Shown here one piece after another: positions 1-8,243 of a DNA stretch of 64,000 nt (positions within the stretch are counted from its first letter, which is position 1; each line of letters begins with the position of its first letter). Origin of the DNA: JAKACA01 sp963769255 (GTDB lineage Bacteria; Actinomycetota; Acidimicrobiia; Acidimicrobiales; Bog-793); contig CAVYKV010000001.1 in assembly GCA_963769255.1 (NCBI GenBank), forward strand, positions 372,001-436,000, in the 5' to 3' direction. The notes below the pieces were generated by a model. It did no database searches and was not told the origin of the DNA. It saw nothing but the letters and a program-made list of their open reading frames with translations. The position numbers were made by a program, and so were the translations under genes.

Positions 1-1035
1 CCGGATGGGCCGTCTCCCGCGATCCGTCGGCGGGCGGCGCGGCCGCCGCCTCCGGCTCGGCGGCCACGGGCACGGGCACTTCCGCCAGGCAACGCGCCAC
101 GAGCTCGGTCGGCTGCACTCCACGCAGCCACATCTCCGGTTGCAGGGAGAGGCGGTGGGAGAGGCACGGCCCGGCCACGGCCTTCACGTCGTCGGGCAGG
201 ACGTAGTCGCGTCCGGAGAGGGCCGCTCGAGCCCGCGACACCTGCAGCAGCGCCACCGAGGCGCGAGGGCTGGCGCCGACCTGCACGCCGGCGAGCTCGC
301 GGGTGGAACGCACGACGGCCACGAGGTAGGAGGCCACGGCCTCGGCGATCTCCACCCGCTCGACTGCCGCCTGCATGGCGAGGATGCCAGCGGCGTCGGT
401 AACCGCCCGCAGCCCGGCGTCCTCGCGCCCCGCTCCGCCCGGCGGCGCACGAGGTCCTCCTCGTCGGCGCGGGCGGGGTAGCCGATGGCCACCCGCAAGA
501 GGAAGCGGTCGAGCTGGGCCTCCGGCAGCGGGTAGGTGCCCTCGTACTCGATGGGGTTCTGCGTGGCGATGACGGCGAAGGGCTGCGGCAGGTGGTGGGT
601 GACACCGTCCGCCGTCACCTGGTGCTCCTGCATCGCCTCGAGCAGGGCTGCCTGCGTCTTCGGCGGGGCGCGGTTGATCTCGTCGCCGAGGATGAGGTTG
701 GCGAAGAGGGGCCCCGGCCGGAACTCGAGCTCGGCCCGCCGCGAGTCGTAGAACGACGACCCCGTCACGTCGGCCGGCATGAGGTCGGGCGTGAACTGGA
801 TGCGCGAGTAGCCGAGCCCGGTCGCCTGGCAGATGGAGCGGACGGCGAGCGTCTTGGCCACGCCGGGAACGTCTTCGAGCAGCACGTGCCCGCCCGCCAG
901 GATGCCGAGCAGCACGAGCTCGAGCTCGCGGCGCTTGCCGACGACGGCGCGCTCGACCTCGTCGAGGACGGCGGCCGTGACGGCGCGGACGTCGCCCACG
1001 GGCATGACGACGTGCTCTGGAGGAAGGGCGCTCAC
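1..1035 (-). CDS. MoxR-family AAA+ ATPase, 3' end off window, one frameshift
   Basis: The N-terminal part is a typical MoxR ATPase. It has an atypical Walker A (EDVPGVAKT), Walker B (LGDEINRAPPKTQ) and sensor 1 (IATQNPIEYEGTYPLPEAQLDRF). These ATPases act as chaperones or activators, usually next to DUF58/VWA and DUF4129 proteins. The GTG start at 1035 overlaps the stop of the upstream gene (GTGA). After ERGAR (about position 430) the frame is lost. Normal MoxR lid sequence (AVTDAAGILAMQAAVERVEI, later SRARAALSGRDYVLPDDVK) resumes in another frame and stays open to base 1. One missing base in the GC-rich run near 425-435 explains this. The C-terminus and probably further operon genes lie outside the window. 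Family identification is firm. Whether the break is real is unknown. Confidence 0.88.
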
Positions 1036-1565
1036 GGCAGTCCCTCCAGGATCTCGACGAGCCGGCTGACGTCGCCGAGTGGCACACCGGGGGCGAGTGG
1101 GTCGTCGACGGACGGGTGCTTCGGCCCGACGAGGGGCCAGTCGTCGCCGAGGAAGCGGCGAGCGCTTTCCTCGTTCTCGAGGGCACAGCCGGCTCGCGCC
1201 AGCTTGGCGGCCGCCAGCGCTCGCAGCCGAGGGCGGACGAGCTGGTGGTAGGAACCCAGCGTCGTCGTCCCAAAGCCGATCGCCCGCTCGAGCACCAGGG
1301 CCGACTCGACACTTGGCGCCAAGGCGGAGTGCTCCTCGAGCGTGGCGGTGCCGTCCGAATGGTCCGGCGCCGGGGAACCGCCCGCGGCGCGAAGCCAGCT
1401 CCAGGCAACGCCGATGCCGACGACCCCGACGAGGCAGGCGAAGGCACGCTTGGCAGCGCCAGGGTCGGGCAGGCCGAGCCCGAGGGCCAGAGCGAGCCCA
1501 CCCCCGCCGAGAACGAGCAGGATGGCGCTTCGCACGACAAGGCGCCGGCGGCGGTCGGGCCTCAC
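1032..1565 (-). CDS. small membrane protein between moxR and DUF4129 genes
   Basis: This 177-residue protein has two hydrophobic N-terminal segments (about residues 9-33 and 40-58). A soluble tail of about 115 residues follows, rich in Arg, Leu and Ala, and contains an SYHQLVRPRLRALAAAKLAR stretch. The GTG start at 1565 overlaps the stop of the DUF4129 gene, and its own stop overlaps the moxR start, so the three are translationally coupled. A protein of this kind commonly sits in this slot in actinobacterial moxR operons, but I know of no assigned function. A role in a cell-envelope-associated MoxR system is inferred only from context. Confidence 0.75.
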   Translation of the reverse strand: MRPDRRRRLVVRSAILLVLGGGGLALALGLGLPDPGAAKRAFACLVGVVGIGVAWSWLRAAGGSPAPDHSDGTATLEEHSALAPSVESALVLERAIGFGTTTLGSYHQLVRPRLRALAAAKLARAGCALENEESARRFLGDDWPLVGPKHPSVDDPLAPGVPLGDVSRLVEILEGLP

Positions 1566-2599
1566 GGTTGCCCGAGGCTCACCGTCGCCGGCGCGCCGCT
1601 CTCACCGGGCCGGCTGCTCGACGGGACGGGCGCTGCGAGCCGGCGCAGCTCGCCCTGGACGGCCCGGAGGGCGGCGATGGCATCGGCCCGGATTCCTTCG
1701 TTCACCGGCTTCGTCGTGTACCGCGCCCGCTCGAAGAGCGACGTGAGCCGCCGGGCGGCGCCGTGGGAGGCCCCGAGCGCCGACAGGAGGCGCTGCAGGA
1801 ACTCGGAGGGCGTCTCGGCCGGCTGCCGGGCGGCGCCGGCGTCGGCGGCCGCCCGTGTCATGGAGACGTAGCAGGCCACGACGGCGCGACGCGGATCCGT
1901 CTCCTCCTCAGGCCGCGGGACGCGCAGGGCGGCGATCGAAGCGGCGAGCCCCGCCGACGGGGCGGCCGACGTCTCGGACCGGGACGCCCGCAGGAGGTCA
2001 CCGAGGCGGTGGGCGGTCCCCAGCCGTCGTGCCTTCCACCAGCCGGCGCCGACGAGGACGACGACGGCGAGGACGACGATCGCCACCGTCGTGAGGGAGT
2101 CGGCAGGCACGAAGTGCACGCTCGAGGGGTGCACGACGCGGGCCGGGACCGCCGTGTGGGCGGCACCGGCACCGAGCGTGACGTTCTTGCGCCGGTGATG
2201 CAAGAGGACGAGGACGGCGACGAGGAGCGCCACGGCGGCCGCCACCACGAGGCTGTACCACCACGGGCGTCGCACGACGGAATCCGATTCGGGAGCGCCG
2301 CGGCGTCTCGTGGCCGCCAGGTAGAAGGCGGCGACGGTGATGACGGCGACGGCGACACCGCCGAGCGTGATGACCACGGTGAGGGCGACCGAGGCGGCGC
2401 CCCCGCGGAACGAGGCGGTGCCGCTCGCCGTGTCCGAGCGGGCGCCGGCGAGCGCGGCGAGTAGGAGCAGCACGAGAACGACGACGACCCCGACCCGCCG
2501 AGCGCGGGCGGCACGGTCTGCGCCACCGACGGTGCCGCTGCCGACGGATAGTGGGGTCGCTGCCGGTCCCCTCCCCACGTCGAACGCCCTCCTTGTCAC
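1562..2599 (-). CDS. DUF4129 domain membrane protein
   Basis: Three hydrophobic segments are visible: VVVVLVLLLLAALAG, a VALTVVITLGGVAVAVITVAAF region, and a further one before HHRRK. A cytoplasmic or wall-facing C-terminal domain of about 100 residues matches DUF4129 (ACYVSMTRAAADAG, TPSEFLQRLLSALG, LTSLFERARYTT). DUF4129 is often found at the end of transglutaminase-like proteins in MoxR/DUF58 operons. The frame is open further upstream to 2716. The GTG codons at 2599/2602 are the best starts, because the added upstream residues are low-complexity Arg/Ser and would run toward the divergent sortase gene. It is probably the first gene of the moxR operon. Confidence 0.8.
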   Translation of the reverse strand: MTRRAFDVGRGPAATPLSVGSGTVGGADRAARARRVGVVVVLVLLLLAALAGARSDTASGTASFRGGAASVALTVVITLGGVAVAVITVAAFYLAATRRRGAPESDSVVRRPWWYSLVVAAAVALLVAVLVLLHHRRKNVTLGAGAAHTAVPARVVHPSSVHFVPADSLTTVAIVVLAVVVLVGAGWWKARRLGTAHRLGDLLRASRSETSAAPSAGLAASIAALRVPRPEEETDPRRAVVACYVSMTRAAADAGAARQPAETPSEFLQRLLSALGASHGAARRLTSLFERARYTTKPVNEGIRADAIAALRAVQGELRRLAAPVPSSSRPGESGAPATVSLGQP

Positions 2600-2732
2600 G
2601 ACGATCCCGTCGCCTGCTCGCGACGACGTTGCCCGTCTCCCCGAGTGTAGAGCGGTGCACCCGTTCGGCCAGGCCCGGGCCTTGCCGCTCCGGTTGCGTG
2701 CCGGTGACAGGTACACGCGGCAGACTGGATCG

Positions 2733-3797
2733 ATGGCACCAGGTGGCGCGTCTCGGGCTGGTCGGCCCTCCCGCCGGCTGGGAACGGGCCTGCTCGCGCT
2801 GCTCGGGGCGCTCCTGCTGCTGGCGGCGGCGGCAGCCGTCGCCTACCCGCTCTGGTGGGACCATCGCTCGAGCACGGTGGGTGGGCGGCTGGTGAGGGGT
2901 TTCGAGTCGCCAGTCAGCAGCGGCCGGACGGTGCAGGCTGCGGCCGCCTGCGTGAGCTCTGGTGCCGGCGCCTCCCCGGGTGGGGTGACAGGGCTCGTGC
3001 GCATCCCGTCGCTGTCCCTCACGGCTCCCGTCCTCGACGGCCTTTCCGACGCCGTGCTCGCCGTGGCGGCGGGGCACGACCCCGGCTCGCCGTGGCCGGG
3101 AGGCGAAGGGGAGAGCGTGCTCGAGTCGCACGATGTCAGCTACTTCTCCGAGATCGACAAGCTGAGACCCGGCGACACGGTCGTCTGGGTGCTGCACTGC
3201 CGAGACGTCACCTTCAAGGTCATCGGGCACGAGATCCTGCAGCCGGGGGACGCCATCTACCCCCCTGCAGGTGGCAAGGGCCTCGCCCTCATCACGTGCT
3301 ATCCCACGAACGCCTTGTTCTACACGCCGGATCGCTTCGTCCTCCTCACGTCCTACGTGTCGTCGACGGCGCAGCGGAGTGCCCCCCGGCGCCCCCCGGT
3401 CGTCCTCCCGGACGTGAGGGTCCCGGCCCCGCCCAGCCTGCGCGCCCTCGGCCTCCAGCTCGCCGGCAGCGGAGTCCTCGTCGGCTACATGCACGTGCGG
3501 GGCACACCGTCCCCGGGCTTCCTGCAGGGCTCCGCCGCCCTCGACCTCGAGAGCCTGGCGCTCGAGTCCTACATCGGTGCCGAGAAGGCGATCGAGGCCG
3601 GCAACGTGGCCTGGTGGCGTGACCTCGCCCCGGGGCTGCGCATGCCGGCGAGAGTCTGGTCGAACTCCCTCGACACGAACGTCACCGAGACCGTGCGGGG
3701 CGGGGAGGTCGAGTCGGTGACGCTCTCGTCCGCCAACGTCACCTTCGTGCTCGCCGCCGTGCGCGGCGAGCTGCTCATCAAGTCCATCGCCCCCTAA
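2733..3797 (+). CDS. class D/E-type sortase with long C-terminal extension
   Basis: A 354-residue membrane-anchored transpeptidase. An N-terminal transmembrane segment (about residues 16-36) is followed by a sortase beta-barrel. The catalytic residues are visible in order: His in ESHDVSYF (about 131), Cys in LITCYPT (about 189) and Arg in TPDRFVL (about 201). Sortases of this kind attach surface proteins to peptidoglycan or process them. About 150 residues follow the catalytic domain and are unlike the short tail of ordinary sortases. They contain alternating beta-type sequence (SVTLSSANVTFVLAAVRGELLIKS). No LPXTG substrate gene is evident beside it. The start at 2733 directly precedes the transmembrane anchor. 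Confidence 0.88.
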   Translation: MAPGGASRAGRPSRRLGTGLLALLGALLLLAAAAAVAYPLWWDHRSSTVGGRLVRGFESPVSSGRTVQAAAACVSSGAGASPGGVTGLVRIPSLSLTAPVLDGLSDAVLAVAAGHDPGSPWPGGEGESVLESHDVSYFSEIDKLRPGDTVVWVLHCRDVTFKVIGHEILQPGDAIYPPAGGKGLALITCYPTNALFYTPDRFVLLTSYVSSTAQRSAPRRPPVVLPDVRVPAPPSLRALGLQLAGSGVLVGYMHVRGTPSPGFLQGSAALDLESLALESYIGAEKAIEAGNVAWWRDLAPGLRMPARVWSNSLDTNVTETVRGGEVESVTLSSANVTFVLAAVRGELLIKSIAP

Positions 3798-3808
3798 GGA
3801 GAGACGAC

Positions 3809-4936
3809 ATGCCGGGAGACAAGCCGCACTGGGTGGATCTGTTCCGCGAAGTCGTCACGTCGGGGCTCTGCACCGGCTGTGCCGCCTGCATCGTGGCGTG
3901 TCCCTACGACCTCTTGCGCTACGACGACACGGCGGGCCGCTACCGGCCGTTCCACGTCGAGGAGGAGGGTGGCCTCGCCGACTGCACGCGAGGGGAGAAG
4001 GGCTGCACCTTGTGCACCCGCGCCTGCCCGCGCTTTCGCGAGTGGGAGACGGAGGTCGACACGTTCCTCTTCGGTCGGGAGCGCCTCGACGCCGAGGTGT
4101 TCGGCATCTCGCAGGAGGTCGTGCTGGCGCGGGCGGCCGACCCCGCCGTGAACGAGGCCGGGCAGGACGGAGGCCTCGTGTCGGCCATCCTCATCTACGC
4201 CCTCGAGCACGACATCATCGACGCCGCCCTCGTCTCCTACCTGGAGGGCGATGGCACGAGCTGGAAGGCGATACCCGGGGTCGCCACGACGCGCGAGCAG
4301 GTGCTCGCCGGCGCCGGCTCCCGTTACACCTACTCCGCCAACACGCTCGCCTACGGCGAAGCCATCGCGGGAGGGGCGGAGCGGATCGCCCTCGTCGGCA
4401 TGAGCTGCCAGGCGTCTGCTCCCGCCATCATGGCGGCGCGCAAGGCGGGCAAGGTGGCGCGGCGTTTCGCCCTCACGATCGGGCTCTTGTGCTCGAAGAC
4501 CTTCGACGACGCCATCTTCCCCGAGCTCTTCGAGGCGCGCTACGGCCTGGCACGTGAGGACATGGTGAAGATGAACATCAAGGGCGTCTTCCAGATCTGG
4601 ATGCGCGACGGCAGCTACCACGAGGTGCCCCTCAAGGAGGCGCACGCCTGGACGCGGGAGGGCTGCAAGCAGTGCCCGGACTTCGCCGCCGAGCACGCCG
4701 ACATCTCGACCGGTGGCATCGGAGCCTTTGCCGATTGGACGATCACCGTCGTCCGCACCGATCGCGGCAAGGAGCTCATGGACGCCATGGCGGCGGCCGG
4801 TGTCATCGAAGTGCGGCCGTCGACCGACGATCCCGCCGCCGTCGAGCTGATGGCGAAGCTGGCACGAGTGAGCCGGCGCCGTTGGCCGGAGACGGCGGTC
4901 GAAGCGCCTCGCCGCCTCGTCGTCACGGCCGGCTGA
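3809..4936 (+). CDS. coenzyme F420 hydrogenase/dehydrogenase beta-subunit family protein (FrhB-like)
   Basis: A 375-residue iron-sulfur flavoprotein. It begins with two ferredoxin-like cysteine clusters (CTGCAACIVACP at about residues 21-32 and CTLCTRACPRF at about 69-79). The FrhB core follows (AGQDGGLVSAILIYALEH, GSRYTYSANTL, GMSCQASAPAI, GLLCSKTFDDAIF). FrhB relatives move electrons between coenzyme F420 and Fe-S partners, so the organism probably makes F420. A clear Shine-Dalgarno (aaggagag) precedes the ATG. No hydrogenase large or small subunit is adjacent, so it is a stand-alone oxidoreductase of unknown substrate. Family call is firm; substrate is not known. Confidence 0.88.
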   Translation: MPGDKPHWVDLFREVVTSGLCTGCAACIVACPYDLLRYDDTAGRYRPFHVEEEGGLADCTRGEKGCTLCTRACPRFREWETEVDTFLFGRERLDAEVFGISQEVVLARAADPAVNEAGQDGGLVSAILIYALEHDIIDAALVSYLEGDGTSWKAIPGVATTREQVLAGAGSRYTYSANTLAYGEAIAGGAERIALVGMSCQASAPAIMAARKAGKVARRFALTIGLLCSKTFDDAIFPELFEARYGLAREDMVKMNIKGVFQIWMRDGSYHEVPLKEAHAWTREGCKQCPDFAAEHADISTGGIGAFADWTITVVRTDRGKELMDAMAAAGVIEVRPSTDDPAAVELMAKLARVSRRRWPETAVEAPRRLVVTAG

Positions 4937-5642
4937 GGAGCTCCCTGGCGCGAGCGAGCACGCCGTCGAACATGTCGGCGGTGAGCAGACCGGTGAAGAC
5001 GTTGCGCTGGCTCGGGTGGTAGCTGCAGAGGAGCCGGCGGGGCCGGTCGGGCGATGAGAGCGGGACCTCGAGACCGTGGGCGAAACGTGGCCTCGACCGG
5101 GGCACCCATCCCGCCACGGGAGCCGTCCGGTAGAGCGCCTCGTAGGCAAAGGCTCCGAGAGCCAGGAAGACACGGGCCTCGGTGAGCAGCGGCAGCTCCC
5201 ACTCGAGATAGCGGCGGCAGCGGTCGCGCTCGTCGGGGGTGGGCCGGTTGGCGGGGGGCGCACAGCGCACGGCGGCGGTCACGTAGCAACCCTCCAGCTC
5301 GAGGCCGTCGTCGAGACGGCGCGACTCCGCCTGGTTGGCGAAGCCGGCGCGGTGGAGAGCGGCGAAGAGGAAGTCGCCGGAGCGATCCCCCGTGAACATC
5401 CGCCCGGTGCGGTTGCCCCCGTTGGCGGCGGGGGCGAGGCCGACGATGACGAGTCCGCTCTTCTCGTCCCCAAAACCCGCCAAGGGCCTCGCCCAATACA
5501 CCTCCCCCGCGAAGCTCGGGGGTGGGCTCTCGGCGGCCTGGCGGCGCCAGGCGACGAGCCGAGGGCACTGCTCGCAGGCGACGACGGCCTCGCGAAGCCG
5601 CTGGAGGCTCTCGGCGCCGGCCGCCTCGGCTGTCTCGTCCAC
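4923..5642 (-). CDS. uracil-DNA glycosylase family 5 (UDGb type)
   Basis: A base-excision repair glycosylase with the family 5 motif 1 (GLAPAANGGNRTGR), the following FTGDRSGDFLF, and the later motif SYHPSQRNVFTG. Cysteines in CEQCP (near the N-terminus), in AVRCAPPANRP and in LCSYHP could supply the Fe-S cluster of this family. Motif 1 has Asn where family members I know usually have His (PAAHG), a possible active-site variation. The frame is open to 5912. The GTG at 5642 gives a 239-residue protein of family length and avoids running into the divergent phosphatase gene starting at 5667. The gene is convergent with, and its end overlaps, the FrhB-like gene. Confidence 0.85.
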   Translation of the reverse strand: MDETAEAAGAESLQRLREAVVACEQCPRLVAWRRQAAESPPPSFAGEVYWARPLAGFGDEKSGLVIVGLAPAANGGNRTGRMFTGDRSGDFLFAALHRAGFANQAESRRLDDGLELEGCYVTAAVRCAPPANRPTPDERDRCRRYLEWELPLLTEARVFLALGAFAYEALYRTAPVAGWVPRSRPRFAHGLEVPLSSPDRPRRLLCSYHPSQRNVFTGLLTADMFDGVLARARELLSRP

Positions 5643-5666
5643 GGGCCTGAACGGTACGGTACTCGG

Positions 5667-6401
5667 ATGCCCCGCCGGAGCCGCCAGGCCGACGCTGTCA
5701 CGACGATCTGTTTCGTGCGACACGGCGCCACGCCCACGACGGGCAAGGTGCTGCCCGGTCGTGCCCGCGGCCTCCATCTCTCGGAGGCCGGCCGGGCGGA
5801 GGCGGAGGAGATGGCTCAGCGCTTCGATGGCCTCTCCGTCGCCGCCCTCTACACCTCGCCCCTCGAACGGGCCCGCGAGACGGCCGCAGCGTTCACGCGG
5901 CATACGGGGCACAAGGCGGTCGTCGAGCGGGGCCTTCTCGAATGCGACTTCGGCGACTGGACGGGAGCCGAGCTCGTCACGTTGGCCAAGCTCCCCGAAT
6001 GGAAGGCGGTGCAGCGGTACCCGTCAGGATGGCGCTTCCCGGGGGGCGAGTCGTTCGTCGAGCTGCAGTGGCGCCTCGTCGGTGCCGTCGACCGCCTCCG
6101 CCTGCAACACGCCGGTGAGCTGATCGTGGCGGTGAGTCACGCCGACTGCATCAAGGCGCTCCTGGCGAGCGCCCTCGGCGTGCCCCTCGACCTCTTCCAG
6201 CGCATCGTGATCGGCACCTGCTCGACGAGCGTCGTTGCCTACGGCCCTGGCGGGCCGGTCGTGCTCGCCGTCAACTCCTATTCACCCCTCGCCCGGATCG
6301 TGCCTGCCCAGAAGGGCTCCGACGGGAAGCGGCCGGCGCTGGGCGAGGCGACCGCAGCGCGCCCCGTCGCCGGGGCGGGTCGTAGGAGGATGAAGGCGTG
6401 A
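5667..6401 (+). CDS. histidine phosphatase, MSMEG_4193-type phosphomutase family
   Basis: A 244-residue histidine-phosphatase (phosphoglycerate mutase fold) protein. The catalytic RHG is at FVRHGATPTTGK, with LYTSPLERARETA, a GLLECDFGDWTG acid motif and the second catalytic His at VSHADCIK. It is the first gene of a three-gene actinobacterial cassette (phosphatase, DUF3090, SCO1664) and overlaps the next gene by GTGA. The substrate is not known for this subfamily. The intergenic space to the divergent glycosylase start is only 24 bases, so both genes probably have minimal or leaderless promoters. Confidence 0.85.
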   Translation: MPRRSRQADAVTTICFVRHGATPTTGKVLPGRARGLHLSEAGRAEAEEMAQRFDGLSVAALYTSPLERARETAAAFTRHTGHKAVVERGLLECDFGDWTGAELVTLAKLPEWKAVQRYPSGWRFPGGESFVELQWRLVGAVDRLRLQHAGELIVAVSHADCIKALLASALGVPLDLFQRIVIGTCSTSVVAYGPGGPVVLAVNSYSPLARIVPAQKGSDGKRPALGEATAARPVAGAGRRRMKA

Positions 6402-6937
6402 GGCTCACCTACGAGCTCAACGAACCGGACCGCGTGACGGTCGGCACGATCGGTGAAGTGGGGGAACGGATCTTCTTCCTGCAGGTGCGACAGGACGTCC
6501 AGCTCGTGACGATGAAGGTCGAGAAGAGCCAAGTAGCCACGTTGTGTCGCGTGCTCGACCGCATCTTGAGGGGTCTCGAGCGCCCGGAGGAACTCCCGGC
6601 CGGCTCCGACATCCAGCTCGAGCGGTTCGAGGATGCCGACCTCGTCGTGCGGACGCTGCGTGTCGGCTACGACGGATCCACCGACCGCATCCTCCTCGTC
6701 TGCGACGAGGCGGAGCGCGGAGACGAAGGCGACGAGGAAGAGGAGGAGGACGACGACGAGCTCGAGGGGTCGGTGGTGCGGCTGGCGATGACGCGCGAGC
6801 AGGCGGCCGCTCTCGCCATCCGAGGCACCGAGCTCGTCGCTGCCGGTCGCCCCCTCTGCCCGCGCTGCGGCTTTCCCCTCGACCCGAGAGGACACGTGTG
6901 CCCGAGGATGAACGGGAACGCCCCGCCGCGCACGTGA
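6398..6937 (+). CDS. DUF3090 family protein
   Basis: A 179-residue protein matching DUF3090 from end to end. It begins LTYELNEPDRVTVGTIGEVG and ends with the family's putative zinc site (CPRCGFPLDPRGHVCPR). An unusual acidic insertion (residues about 106-121, nearly all Asp and Glu) lies in the middle. The family is almost confined to Actinomycetota and always sits between a histidine phosphatase and an SCO1664-type protein. The GTG start overlaps the phosphatase stop, and the stop overlaps the start of the next gene. Molecular function is unknown. Confidence 0.9.
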   Translation: MRLTYELNEPDRVTVGTIGEVGERIFFLQVRQDVQLVTMKVEKSQVATLCRVLDRILRGLERPEELPAGSDIQLERFEDADLVVRTLRVGYDGSTDRILLVCDEAERGDEGDEEEEEDDDELEGSVVRLAMTREQAAALAIRGTELVAAGRPLCPRCGFPLDPRGHVCPRMNGNAPPRT

Positions 6938-7698
6938 GCGAGCCGGCGCCCGGCGACGAGGCGGGTGACTGCCCGCCCGCTCACGGCCCCCCGCTCGGCG
7001 TCGTCGGATGGCTGCACCTGCTCGCCTGCGGGGAGGTGGAGGTGGAGGGCCGTCTGCCGTGGAGCTCGAACTACTCGTTCCTCGTGACGCTCTCCCTCGG
7101 GTCCCTCCGCCGGCGCGCCGTCTACAAGCCGGGGCGGGGAGAGCGCCACCTCTGGGACTTCGAGGGAGACCTTTTCCGCCGCGAGGTGGCCGCCTACGAG
7201 CTCTCCGCCGCCCTCGGGCTCGGCCTCGTGCCGGAGACGGTGGTGCGTGAGGAGGCGCCGCTCGGCGAGGGCTCCATGCAACGCTTCGTCGACGCCGACT
7301 TCGAGCAGCACTACTTCAGCCTCCTCTCCGAGCCCGACCACGACGACCGGCTGCGCCAGCTCGCCGGACTGGATCTCCTCATGAACAACGCCGATCGCAA
7401 GGGCGGCCACGTGCTCCTCGACTACGACGGGGGCATCTGGGGGATCGACAACGGGCTGTGCTTCCACAGCGAGCCCAAGTTGCGAACGGTGATGTGGGAC
7501 TACGCCGGTGACGAGGTGCCGGCCCGCGTCGTCGAGGCGGCCGGCGGGCTGGCGGAGGACGTGCCGCCCGCCGTCTGCGAGCTGTTGAGCGAGGAGGAGG
7601 TGGCGGCGCTCAGGCGCCGTGCCGCCGCCCTCGTGCGCCGGCCGCGCTTCCCCTCTCCGGCTGGCGACCACCGGGCCTACCCCTGGCCCCTCGTCTGA
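6934..7698 (+). CDS. SCO1664 family protein, HipA/PI3K-like kinase fold
   Basis: A 254-residue protein of the SCO1664 family. Kinase-like features include a beta-rich nucleotide lobe (WSSNYSFLVTL, AVYKPGRGERHLWDF), a catalytic-loop-like LMNNADRKGGHVLL and a metal-loop-like WGIDNGLCFH. These resemble HipA/PI3K-type kinases. The GTG at 6934 overlaps the DUF3090 stop; another in-frame GTG at 6898 would add 12 residues. Third member of the conserved trio. A kinase encoded beside a phosphatase suggests opposed phosphorylation of a common target. That is inference and has not been shown. Confidence 0.85.
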   Translation: MSEPAPGDEAGDCPPAHGPPLGVVGWLHLLACGEVEVEGRLPWSSNYSFLVTLSLGSLRRRAVYKPGRGERHLWDFEGDLFRREVAAYELSAALGLGLVPETVVREEAPLGEGSMQRFVDADFEQHYFSLLSEPDHDDRLRQLAGLDLLMNNADRKGGHVLLDYDGGIWGIDNGLCFHSEPKLRTVMWDYAGDEVPARVVEAAGGLAEDVPPAVCELLSEEEVAALRRRAAALVRRPRFPSPAGDHRAYPWPLV

Positions 7699-7736
7699 GG
7701 AGCCTTCTCGAACCGTCGATCCGCAACTCCGGCGAG

Positions 7737-8201
7737 ATGCTCGCCACCGGTGGACGGAGAGCGGTAGGTCGGCCGGTAAGGGCGTCGCGGAAGATGCGGC
7801 CCGTGTCGCTGCTTCGTTTCACATCCCTCAGCCGCTTGGAGGGTTCGGACGCCCTCGCCATGAGCGAGGCCCTCCTCCAGCTCGTCGATGGCGCGGGTGC
7901 GGCCTGGCCGCCGGCGGCGACCGCCCTCGTCTCGGGCGCCCGTCGGGCGCTCGACTCAGCCGTCGGCGCCGCTGCCGCCGGTGGAGGTGGCGGCGGTGCC
8001 GAGGGCGGCGGGAGACGCCCTCCTGGAGCCGTCCTGGCCGTGTCGACGGAACGCCTCCTCGACGCCGCCGCCGCCCTGCTCGACGCCGCTCAGCTGCTGC
8101 ACCGCCACGGCGACAGGCTGCCCGCCTTCGCCATCGAGGGGGTGCAGGGCCGCCTGCTCGAGGCGGTCGTCGGCGCCGGCAACGTCGAGTCCATCGCCTG
8201 A
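7737..8201 (+). CDS. hypothetical protein, Ala-rich
   Basis: I do not recognise this protein. The frame encodes up to 154 residues: an Arg-rich N-terminus, then Ala/Leu-rich helical stretches (RLLDAAAALLDAAQLLHRHG, LVDGAGAAWPPAATALVSGA) around a run of six glycines. ATG codons at 7737, 7794 and 7860 are all possible starts. The 7860 start removes the basic, non-conserved-looking leader. It lies 38 bases behind the SCO1664 gene and is convergent with the GGDEF gene. It may be a small helical accessory protein. A non-coding open frame in GC-rich DNA cannot be excluded. Confidence 0.4.
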   Translation: MLATGGRRAVGRPVRASRKMRPVSLLRFTSLSRLEGSDALAMSEALLQLVDGAGAAWPPAATALVSGARRALDSAVGAAAAGGGGGGAEGGGRRPPGAVLAVSTERLLDAAAALLDAAQLLHRHGDRLPAFAIEGVQGRLLEAVVGAGNVESIA

Positions 8202-8243
8202 GATCGCCCGGCCGAGGGGAGACCTCCCCGCAGCCTCCGGGTC

